Positions 1 to 5,840 of a stretch of 6,873 nucleotides of DNA are shown here, piece by piece (position 1 is the first letter of the stretch; every line of letters begins with the position of its first letter). The stretch is from positions 1 to 6,873 of the forward strand of contig DAOVLG010000092.1 in the NCBI GenBank assembly GCA_030631385.1. Reading direction: 5' to 3'. The notes beneath the pieces are model-generated. The model was not told the origin of the DNA. It did no database searches and was given only the letters and a program-made list of their open reading frames with translations. This stretch comes from Candidatus Coatesiibacteriota bacterium. GTDB lineage: Bacteria > RBG-13-66-14. The translations under genes were made by a program, and so were the position numbers.

Positions 1-272
1 AGTTGGGCGTAGGTGATCGTGATCCCCCGCCGCTCGGCCTCCTGGACCAGCACGCGGTTCGCCACCAGACGGGCGAAAACCTGCTGGGTCAGGATCTCGA
101 GCTCCTCGGTTGAGGGGCGCGTGCCGGCCTGGGCCAGGTAGTTCTGCACCGTCCCGCGGATCTCCGAGTCCAGGATGGCCTCCTCGTTGACCACGACGGC
201 GATGCGGTCCAACACCTCGGCGGTGGATACCGCGACGACGAAGAACAGGATTACGACCAGGGGTATGCGCAT
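1..272 (-). CDS. SurA-like periplasmic chaperone / peptidyl-prolyl isomerase, N-terminal part (runs off left edge)
   Basis: Reading the minus strand from an ATG at 272 gives 90 codons with no stop before the window edge. The first 18 residues (MRIPLVVILFFVVAVSTA) are a typical cleavable signal peptide, with likely cleavage after Ala18. The mature protein opens with LDRIAVVVNEEAILDSEI, the hallmark start of the SurA N-terminal chaperone domain, followed by helices (LTQQVFARLVANRVLVQEA, then RRGITIT) that match the family. Known SurA proteins ferry unfolded outer-membrane proteins through the periplasm and carry one or two parvulin domains after this module; those would lie outside the window. 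The start is one base after the stop of the preceding gene, so translation is probably coupled; the nearest purine-rich stretch (GGGGAG) is too far away to be an ideal ribosome binding site. Family assignment is firm; orthology to E. coli surA cannot be tested from this fragment. Confidence 0.85.
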   Translation of the reverse strand, partial: MRIPLVVILFFVVAVSTAEVLDRIAVVVNEEAILDSEIRGTVQNYLAQAGTRPSTEELEILTQQVFARLVANRVLVQEAERRGITITYAQ

Positions 273-273
273 A

Positions 274-1167
274 CTAATCGCCGGTCTCCCCAGGTTCGGC
301 GCGCCAGATGGTCTCCAAAGACTTGGCCCACAGGCCGTCAAGCCACCTCTCGCGCTCGGTGTTGGATTTCTCCTCGAAGATGATGTCGTGGATCAGGTTC
401 CGCACCTCGGCCAGGGGGGGCACCGTCTCCTCGCCGGGCTCCTCGCGTACCAGCAGGATATGGACGCCGTAATCGCTCACCACCGGCCCGCCGATCTCAC
501 CGATCTCCAAATCCTCCAGGGCCCGGGTGAGGGTCCGGGGCAGGTCCTCGGGGCTCTGCATCTCGACCAACCCTCCCACGGCCCCCTCGGGCGCGATCGA
601 GAAAGATTTTGCCAGCTCCTCGAAATCCTCCCCCTCCTCGAGTCGCCGGAGGACCTCTTCGGCGCTTCCGGTGTCCGGGGTCACGATCTGGTAGAAGACG
701 ATCGGCCGGCGGCTGAGCTCGTCGGCGTGCTCCCGGTAGTACGACGTGATCTCCGGTTCGGTGACCCCGATCCTGCCGAGGACCTCCTGTCCGACCACGG
801 CCTCGTAGATGAGGTCCTCACGCACCTTGTCGGTGAGCTTCTGCTCCCGCATCCTGGCCGCGGGGCCTCCGGCCAGGATCACCTCGTCGTTGGCCGCCAG
901 GGCTTGGTAGAGCCGTTCCACCTTCTCCTCGGGCACGGTGATTCCCAGATCGAGGGCCTCCCGGAGGACCAGGCGGCGCTGGATCAGCCGGTCCACCACC
1001 TCCGCGGGGATCGTGGTGCCCGGATCGGCCCCCATCAGTTCCCAGGCCTCGTCCCGGGTGATCCGCTCCCCCTGGACGATGGCGATCAGGTCCTCGTCGT
1101 CCTCCCCCCCGCCGCAGCCGGCCAGGATGGAACCGATGACGATCAGAATCGTGAGCGGGCGCAGCAA
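274..1167 (-). CDS. PpiC/parvulin-type peptidyl-prolyl isomerase lipoprotein (297 aa)
   Basis: I place the start at a TTG at 1167. It is one base after the preceding stop, is preceded by GGAGG with a 6-base spacer, and gives a compact lipoprotein signal (MLRPLTILIVIGSILAGC) with lipobox LAGC and lipidated Cys18. A longer version from a TTG at 1224 would add 19 polar residues in front of the signal and overlap the upstream gene by 56 bases. Residues about 28-150 form a SurA_N-like helical domain (IVQGERITRDEAWEL, then DRLIQRRLVLREAL). Residues about 155-243 form a parvulin domain: FYQIVTPD, then LEEGEDFEELAKSFS, GAVGGLVEM, LEIGEIGGPVVSDYGVHILLV. The C-terminal parvulin histidine is kept (His236), but the one expected in the first strand is replaced by Tyr (FYQIV instead of SHILV). 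It probably acts in the periplasm, anchored to a membrane, on proteins in transit. Isomerase activity is uncertain; the family assignment is strong. Confidence 0.88.
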   Translation of the reverse strand: MLRPLTILIVIGSILAGCGGGEDDEDLIAIVQGERITRDEAWELMGADPGTTIPAEVVDRLIQRRLVLREALDLGITVPEEKVERLYQALAANDEVILAGGPAARMREQKLTDKVREDLIYEAVVGQEVLGRIGVTEPEITSYYREHADELSRRPIVFYQIVTPDTGSAEEVLRRLEEGEDFEELAKSFSIAPEGAVGGLVEMQSPEDLPRTLTRALEDLEIGEIGGPVVSDYGVHILLVREEPGEETVPPLAEVRNLIHDIIFEEKSNTERERWLDGLWAKSLETIWRAEPGETGD

Positions 1168-1168
1168 G

Positions 1169-3151
1169 CTATGCCTCCGGTACGGTTCGCGACGCCTCCA
1201 GGAGGGCGTCGAAGAGCTCTTCAATCAGATCCTCGTCGTAGACCACGGTGTAGCTCCCCTTGAGTTCCTGTAGGAACTCGTCGAAGAGCTCGGGCTGGGC
1301 CTCGCCCATCAGCTCGTCCACCAGGAAGCTGTAGAGGGTGGGATCGTTCTCCAGGGTGCGATTCATCGGGGGCAGGACGTCTACGACGTAGAGGATACCG
1401 TACCCCGTCACCGTGTCGCGCTCGGCCTCGATGACCGGGCTCAGCCACCCCTTGTCGTGCTCGAAACCGGGCAGTTGATAGGCGTCCGCCCCACCGATCT
1501 CCACGGTGCGGTGGATACTGGCCGTCTCCTTGTCCACCGATTCCTCCCCGATGATGAGCCTCATAAGTTCCTCGGGGTTGCGGGTGAGCGGTTCGCCCTC
1601 TCCCCGGGTTTCGATCTCGACCAGACCCTTAATCGGCTCGGCCTGGGGATCGAAGTTGGACTCGTCGGCCAGGAGCTCGCGCAGCTCCTCGGCCCTGGTT
1701 CGGTCGGTAAGAACGGCGAGGTAGTAAGCCATCTTCTGGTCGTAGACGAAGCGGTCTTTGGTCTCTGAGTACCGGCGGCGAACCTCCTCCTCGGTGGGCC
1801 GGGGCTGGGTGGCGAGGAAGCGTTCCTGACGGAAAAGGGAGACCGCGATCTCGTCCCGCTTCCGGGCGATCTTGGACGCGAGGGGCTCCTGTGCATCCAG
1901 GCCCAGCTCCTCGGCCTCGGCCAGGGCCAGTTGCTGGTCCACGCTCACGTCCACCAAGCGCTGGAGTAGCTCTCGGCGGGATTCGGGCCGCAGGATGCGC
2001 GTGTCGTCAATCGCGAGCCAGAGGAGGATGTTCTGGGTGCAGTACCTCAGGGGGACGGCCCCACCGTTCACCTTTACCAGGAAATCATTCTTGTGCCCGT
2101 CGAAGAAGGGGGAGATGGCCTCGAGCAAAAGAGTGCGTCGCTGCGCCGATTGGCTGGCGATCTCCCGGGCGAGGGGGGTGGGCTCGGCCATGGTGGAACC
2201 CAGGCCGATCAGGTCCTCGGGTTCGATGGAGAGCAAGTACTCGCGGCTCGCGATCAGCCCCTGATCCGTGGACCTCTGGTAGACATCCCCCAGAAGGGCG
2301 TCGAGTTCATCAATGAGGTCCTGGTTGACCTCGACCGTCGCCCTGGCGCGGAGTTTTACCAGATGCTCCTCCCACACATTCCGGGTCCGCTCCAGGAGAA
2401 TCTCCTGGTGCAGGCGGGGGCGGACCTGATCGCCCTCGGTGACGACGAAGTCCTCGGGGGAGGCGCCCCCTCGGTTGAGGAAGATGTAGTAGACCCACTC
2501 GTTGTGGAGGTCATGGAAGACCGGCGGGGAGAACTGACCCGCCTCGAGATCGAAGATGACCTGGTTGCGGTGGGAGGGGCTCCACTGGAGCGGTGGCTCG
2601 TTGACCCCTCCCGCCTTGGCCAGAAAAACGTCGCTGGGGCCCTTCATGTAAAAGGTTTGCCGGGCCACCGTGGCGAAATCCTCCCCGGCCAACAGACGCT
2701 CGTGGGCCTGCCGAGCCTCGGCCTGGCTGGCGAACTGGATCAGGCTGATGTAGACACCTTCCCGGCCGAACCGCTCCACCCAGGTGTTGAGCTCCCGCTC
2801 GGTAACGGTGACGTCGGCCGTCACCCGCCGCTGCAGGGCGGTAATCAGGCGGTTCCGGTGCCAGATGTCGAACTCGGCCACCGCCATGGGGTTCTCGTAG
2901 TAACCCGCCTCCCGCGCCGCCGTCTCCAAAAGCGTCTTGTTGGCGAAGGCGATCAGGTAGTCGCGGGCGTCGGAGTAGTTCGAGATGATCGGCCGGGTGA
3001 CCGGGTCCAGGTGGGCGTAGTAATCGGCCAGCTCGCCGATGGTGTAGGAGCTCATCCCGACGGTGAGGATGGTCTCCCCCTCGGCGCTGCACCCCGCCAA
3101 AATGGCCGCAACAACGGCTAGGGTGAGAAGGTGGATCAATCGGGACCGCAT
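1169..3151 (-). CDS. Large lipoprotein with duplicated SurA-N plus PpiC-like architecture (660 aa)
   Basis: First gene of the operon. ATG at 3151, with a G-rich stretch (GGGGGTG) about 9 bases upstream as a plausible ribosome site. Residues 1-21 form a lipoprotein signal ending in LAGC, with lipidated Cys21 and Ser at +2; in proteobacteria that would favour outer-membrane sorting. The mature protein is two copies of one plan. Copy 1: SurA-N-like helices about 28-128, then a parvulin-like domain about 132-230 (LLAGEDFATVARQ, AGGVNEPPLQ, FDLEAGQFSPPV). Copy 2: helices about 356-465 (FLVKVNGGAVPL, VSVDQQLALAEAEELGLDA), then a degenerate parvulin-like domain about 470-593 (KMAYYLAVLTDRTRAEEL, KGWLSPVIEAERD, GYGILYVVDVLPP). 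The active-site histidines normal in parvulins are missing in both copies (ISLIQF and VYYIFL; MAYYLAV and GILYVV), so a chaperone or scaffold role is likelier than isomerase activity. The copies are too diverged for a recent duplication. Confidence 0.85.
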   Translation of the reverse strand: MRSRLIHLLTLAVVAAILAGCSAEGETILTVGMSSYTIGELADYYAHLDPVTRPIISNYSDARDYLIAFANKTLLETAAREAGYYENPMAVAEFDIWHRNRLITALQRRVTADVTVTERELNTWVERFGREGVYISLIQFASQAEARQAHERLLAGEDFATVARQTFYMKGPSDVFLAKAGGVNEPPLQWSPSHRNQVIFDLEAGQFSPPVFHDLHNEWVYYIFLNRGGASPEDFVVTEGDQVRPRLHQEILLERTRNVWEEHLVKLRARATVEVNQDLIDELDALLGDVYQRSTDQGLIASREYLLSIEPEDLIGLGSTMAEPTPLAREIASQSAQRRTLLLEAISPFFDGHKNDFLVKVNGGAVPLRYCTQNILLWLAIDDTRILRPESRRELLQRLVDVSVDQQLALAEAEELGLDAQEPLASKIARKRDEIAVSLFRQERFLATQPRPTEEEVRRRYSETKDRFVYDQKMAYYLAVLTDRTRAEELRELLADESNFDPQAEPIKGLVEIETRGEGEPLTRNPEELMRLIIGEESVDKETASIHRTVEIGGADAYQLPGFEHDKGWLSPVIEAERDTVTGYGILYVVDVLPPMNRTLENDPTLYSFLVDELMGEAQPELFDEFLQELKGSYTVVYDEDLIEELFDALLEASRTVPEA

Positions 3152-3163
3152 TTTGTATACACC

Positions 3164-3197
3164 CCCGTCGTAAACGGGTTAAGTGGAATCTTTCCAC
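3164..3197 (-). promoter_or_regulatory. Two small inverted repeats in the operon leader (possible operator or leader hairpins)
   Basis: Between the predicted transcription start and the ATG lie two perfect short inverted repeats. One is GTGGAA-TCT-TTCCAC (3183-3197 on the plus strand, 6-bp arms, 3-base loop). The other is CCCGT-CGTAA-ACGGG (3164-3178, 5-bp arms, 5-base loop). In RNA the second would sit next to, and partly pair, the G-rich ribosome-binding stretch. They could be a protein-binding site or RNA hairpins that tune translation; arms this short could also be chance. Confidence 0.35.
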
Positions 3198-3214
3198 GGA
3201 CTTAGTTGGGACCT

Positions 3215-3243
3215 TTTATAACACTTAAACCTTGGGCTGTCAA
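3215..3243 (-). promoter_or_regulatory. Near-consensus sigma-70-type promoter for the SurA/PpiC operon
   Basis: On the minus strand the -35 box is TTGACA (3238-3243, a perfect match), the spacer is exactly 17 bases (3221-3237), and the -10 box is TATAAA (3215-3220, five of six). A TG one base before the -10 makes it an extended -10. Transcription should begin near 3208, giving a leader of about 57 bases before the ATG at 3151. This is the strongest promoter-like sequence I see in the window. Confidence 0.8.
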
Positions 3244-3257
3244 CGAAGGGGAGACGG

Positions 3258-3287
3258 TTCACCCGTGAGGGGCGGATGTGTTAAACT
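3258..3287 (+). promoter_or_regulatory. Weak candidate promoter for the KamA-like gene
   Basis: TTCACC (3258-3263, four of six to TTGACA) and TAAACT (3282-3287, four of six to TATAAT) are separated by 18 bases, about 50 bases upstream of the ATG at 3339. It lies back to back with the much stronger minus-strand promoter. No better pair was found in this gap. Confidence 0.3.
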
Positions 3288-3338
3288 AGAAGAGTCCCAG
3301 TAAGTTGGTTTACCCAAAACAGGTCGAGCGGAACACCG

Positions 3339-4940
3339 ATGACCAAAGCGATCCTGGACATCGGCCGCCGGGAGGTCCTCTCCCGGCTGCCGGGGCTGAA
3401 ACAGAGGCTCGCGGGCGCCAGTGACGCCGAGGAGGGCCGGAGACTATTCCACGGGATGCTGGACGACCTCGAGCCCAGGCGCGCATCCCTCCGCTTCCTC
3501 CACGCCAGGCGCGCCCTTGAAACAATCACCGGCCGGTGGGCCGAGGAGCTGACCGGTGTCCGGGTGATGGATGCCCTGATCGAGCTGGCGAAGGGGCGTG
3601 TCGAGGGTGTCGCCGCCTGCTTCCTCTACGAACTGGACGGCCTCCTGAGCGCGCTTACCGAACCCGATGATTCCCAGAGGCGGTTGGGCGAGGGCCAGGC
3701 CGCCGATTTCATCATCCGGTATCCCGCGGGCACCGAACGCGACGTGTACCGCTGTCGGCACAAGAACCGCGTCCGCATCCTCAATAAGCTCGGCGGCTCG
3801 CCAAGCCAGTGGGACGACTGGATCTGGCAGACCCGCAACACCGTGCGCGAACGGGGACTCCTGTCCGAGCTCGTCAACCTCTCCGACGAGGAGACGGCCG
3901 GCCTGGAGGCGGCGGAGACCTCCGGGATAAGGTGGTCCGTCACTCCGTACTACCTCTCCCTCTTCGACGAGGAATCCGGCGGACTCTACGATCAGGCCCT
4001 GCGCAACCGCGTCCTGCCCCCGGTCGTCGGGGCCGGGGGGATTGACGAAGGTGTGGAACCCGGCGGCGCCCCCCTTCTCGTCGAACCTCTGAGCCCCTTC
4101 AGCGCCCTGGTCAAGCCCTGCCTGGCCTCCCCCCAGTACTCCTGCTACGAGCCCCCCCCGTCCGAGCTGGACGTCACCGATTCCAAGCTGCGCTCCGCCC
4201 TGGAATGGTTCGGCGATAACCCGGAGGTGTGCGAGGCCGTGATCGGCGGCGGGGACGTCCTGTGCCTGACCGATTCCAAGATTGAGGGCATCTTGGCCGG
4301 GCTCTCCCGCTACAAGCACCTCCGGCGCATCCTCATCCGCTCCAACTTCCCGGTGGTGATGCCCCAGCGCTTCACCACCCTTCTGACCAAGATCGCATCC
4401 CGCTTCGCCAAGCCGGCCCAACTCGAGATTGCTCTGGTCACCCGCTTCTGCCACCCCTACGAGGTCACCCCCGAGGCGGTGACGGTGGTCGCCCGGCTGC
4501 GGCAGGCCGGGGTCACCGTGTACAACGAGGCGCTTTACACCCCGGACAACCTGCGGCGCTTCGAGTTCGCCGCGCTCAGGCGTGCGCTCCGGACGGCTCA
4601 GATAGAGACCTCCTGCAACCGGCTGGAGATGGGCGGGAAACGCCGGGGGGTGCCCCTGGCCCGGGTGCTCCAGGAGTACCATGAGGAGGCTTCCCTTTTC
4701 CCCCTCCACGATAGTGTCCAGATGCCGGTGGTGGAAACGGCGGAGGGGGACACCTTACCGCTCTGGAGCTCTCGGGAGCTGGTCTCGATCCGCCCCGACG
4801 ACGGCCGGCGGGTCTACCTCTTCCAGACCGGCGGGGGAACCGTCCTGGATACGGACTCTCCTCTCTTGGATTTCCTCGAACAGATGCGCAACCGCGGCGA
4901 GGACCCCGAGGACTACGCCAGCCTCCGGCAGTATATTTAG
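3339..4940 (+). CDS. Lysine 2,3-aminomutase (KamA) family protein lacking the radical-SAM cysteines and PLP lysine; probable pseudoenzyme (533 aa)
   Basis: The ATG is preceded by a weak AGCGGA ribosome site; no in-frame start lies closer upstream. Residues 1 to about 140 are a mostly helical extension not usual in this family. From about 150 the protein follows the KamA plan: SQWDDWIWQTRN (156-167), SVTPYYLSLFDEE (200-212), GGGDVLCLTDSKIEGIL (303-319) for the family's GGDPL region, PVVMPQRFTTLL (338-349) for the PVVLPQRIT segment, FCHPYEVTPEA (370-380) for NHPNEIT, and GVTVYNEALY (391-400) for the GVPLGNQSVLL strand. Where CxxxCxxC should bind the [4Fe-4S] cluster there is only C261 and C269, seven residues apart. 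Where PGGGGK should supply the PLP lysine there is VVETAEGDTLP (464-474), and the CD of the substrate site is CN (426-427). The fold assignment is confident. Canonical lysine aminomutation is very unlikely; the actual role is unknown. The open frame is long and conserved-looking, so this is not a decayed gene. Confidence 0.8.
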   Translation: MTKAILDIGRREVLSRLPGLKQRLAGASDAEEGRRLFHGMLDDLEPRRASLRFLHARRALETITGRWAEELTGVRVMDALIELAKGRVEGVAACFLYELDGLLSALTEPDDSQRRLGEGQAADFIIRYPAGTERDVYRCRHKNRVRILNKLGGSPSQWDDWIWQTRNTVRERGLLSELVNLSDEETAGLEAAETSGIRWSVTPYYLSLFDEESGGLYDQALRNRVLPPVVGAGGIDEGVEPGGAPLLVEPLSPFSALVKPCLASPQYSCYEPPPSELDVTDSKLRSALEWFGDNPEVCEAVIGGGDVLCLTDSKIEGILAGLSRYKHLRRILIRSNFPVVMPQRFTTLLTKIASRFAKPAQLEIALVTRFCHPYEVTPEAVTVVARLRQAGVTVYNEALYTPDNLRRFEFAALRRALRTAQIETSCNRLEMGGKRRGVPLARVLQEYHEEASLFPLHDSVQMPVVETAEGDTLPLWSSRELVSIRPDDGRRVYLFQTGGGTVLDTDSPLLDFLEQMRNRGEDPEDYASLRQYI

Positions 4941-4947
4941 GGTATCT

Positions 4948-4981
4948 CCGGGTTTACGATTTCCCCGGTCGTCGGTTTTTT
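4948..4981 (+). terminator. Possible intrinsic terminator after the KamA-like gene
   Basis: Eight bases after the stop codon a CCGGG (4948-4952) and CCCGG (4964-4968) can pair around an 11-base loop, and six T's follow at 4976-4981. The seven bases between the stem and the T-run make it non-ideal; a smaller alternative stem (CCG-GTCGT-CGG) ends right at the T's. Plausible but weak. Confidence 0.35.
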
Positions 4982-5105
4982 CCGTCCGCAACGCCGCCGA
5001 TGCTGGGCGCCCTCGGGGGGATGGCGGAGCTCCTGGGCAAGGGCAAGGGTTAGCGACAGGGCGCTATTACCCGATACTACGATATCCCTTTCAACACACC
5101 CATAC

Positions 5106-5114
5106 AAGGAGAGG
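5106..5114 (+). promoter_or_regulatory. Strong ribosome binding site for the small secreted protein
   Basis: AAGGAGAGG sits two bases before the ATG at 5117, with the AAGGAG core five bases away. It fixes the start of the downstream gene. The 176-base gap from 4941 shows no convincing promoter: the best -10-like match is GATACT at 5073-5078, without a good -35. The secreted gene may therefore be read from upstream or from a promoter I cannot recognise. Confidence 0.7.
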
Positions 5115-5116
5115 AC

Positions 5117-5677
5117 ATGCGGAAACTTATAGCCACCGCCGTTTTGGTACTGGTCGGCGCGAGCTTCGGCCAGTTCGGCCTCGGCGGCGGAACCGTTGAC
5201 ACCAGCGCCTACGATGCCACCATCTTAAAGACGGAGCAGATTAAGGCCGAGATGGAGAAGCTCACCTACCAGGTGGATCAGGCCCGCGACTTCCTCGTCG
5301 TGCTCTTCGGGGACCACGGCATGCCCGATCCCTTCGAGGAGGACGACACCTCCGACGTGGAGGGCGGGACCCTCAAGGGCGCCCTCTCCGCCGCTGAGGA
5401 GGCCGAGGCCAACGAGCACCTGGGTGATTTCACCGACCTGCCCGAGACCATCGAAAACTTGCTGAAAAGGGTCGGCGAGCTCCTGCCCACGGTGGTCGAG
5501 AACATCAAGCAGATTGGCCAGGACATCGCCGACAACCCCGCCCAGGCGACCACCCTACAGGAGACCCAGGAGAAGCTGAACGAAGCGCAGACGAACCTCC
5601 AGGAGGCGCTGGACATGCTCCCGCCGGTCAAGGCCGACGTGGAGACCATTAGCGCCATCCTGCAGGCGATCCTGTAG
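5117..5677 (+). CDS. Small secreted acidic helical protein of unknown function (186 aa)
   Basis: The start is set by a strong AAGGAGAGG site. Residues 1-18 (MRKLIATAVLVLVGASFG) are a classical signal peptide with likely cleavage before Gln19, so the protein is exported. There is no lipobox and no other hydrophobic stretch that looks like a membrane anchor. The mature chain is acidic and nearly all predicted helix: a first amphipathic segment about 33-65 (ATILKTEQIKAEMEKL, then VDQARDFLVVLF), an acidic loop about 70-85 (DPFEEDDTSDVEGG), and a long helical or coiled-coil stretch about 105-186 rich in Gln, Glu and Leu (LQETQEKLNEAQTNLQEAL). No cysteines and no enzyme motif are visible. I do not recognise the family. 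It stands alone between its own ribosome site and a strong terminator; a structural or adaptor role in the envelope would fit, but that is inference. Confidence 0.75.
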   Translation: MRKLIATAVLVLVGASFGQFGLGGGTVDTSAYDATILKTEQIKAEMEKLTYQVDQARDFLVVLFGDHGMPDPFEEDDTSDVEGGTLKGALSAAEEAEANEHLGDFTDLPETIENLLKRVGELLPTVVENIKQIGQDIADNPAQATTLQETQEKLNEAQTNLQEALDMLPPVKADVETISAILQAIL

Positions 5678-5684
5678 AGCAATC

Positions 5685-5733
5685 GCAATTTGTCCGCGAA
5701 AAAGGGGCCATTTCAGGCCCTTTTTAAAATTGC
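5685..5733. terminator. Nested bidirectional intrinsic terminator between convergent genes
   Basis: The core hairpin pairs AAAAAGGGGCC (5699-5709) with GGCCCTTTTT (5716-5725) around ATTTCA, with one bulged G. It has A's on one side and T's on the other, so it can terminate transcripts on both strands. An outer 7-bp arm pair, GCAATTT (5685-5691) and AAATTGC (5727-5733), encloses it. It begins eight bases after the stop of the plus-strand secreted-protein gene and lies downstream of the minus-strand cold-shock gene, the expected place between convergent genes. Confidence 0.88.
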
Positions 5734-5840
5734 AGGTTAAGGTTAGATCAGTCGTTGATCGCTACACCCCCGCCGCTGACCCAATATGTCAGTCCTCCAC
5801 CCTATGATGGAAGGAGAGGTGAGAGGGTAAATGGAGAATA
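5734..5840. other. Short gene-free gap with two small hairpins
   Basis: This stretch is downstream of the genes on both strands. It holds GATCA-GTCGT-TGATC (5746-5760) and CTGAC-CCAATAT-GTCAG (5776-5792), both perfect 5-bp inverted repeats of unknown meaning. A purine-rich run (GGAAGGAGAGGTGAGAGGG, 5809-5827) precedes an ATG at 5831 that opens only 13 codons. No convincing gene. Confidence 0.4.

Noticed and set aside
175..1263. Long plus-strand open frame (about 360 codons) opposite the PpiC lipoprotein gene
   Set aside because: It has no recognisable domain or ribosome site, is rich in Gly, Pro, Leu, Asp and Arg as expected for an antisense shadow of GC-rich coding DNA, and the opposite strand encodes a clear family member.
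2093..3121. Long plus-strand open frame opposite the 660-aa lipoprotein
   Set aside because: Antisense shadow: low-complexity GC-driven composition, no motif and no start signal, while the minus strand has a signal peptide, lipobox and SurA/PpiC similarity.
4060..4160. Frameshift hiding a CxxxCxxC cluster motif in the KamA-like gene
   Set aside because: I looked through the other forward frames around the expected site and saw no three-cysteine cluster motif, and the family alignment stays in one frame on both sides, so the loss appears genuine.
3444..4709. 421-codon minus-strand open frame opposite the KamA-like gene
   Set aside because: Composition typical of a reversed GC-rich gene and no domain recognised; the plus strand shows the full ordered series of aminomutase landmarks.
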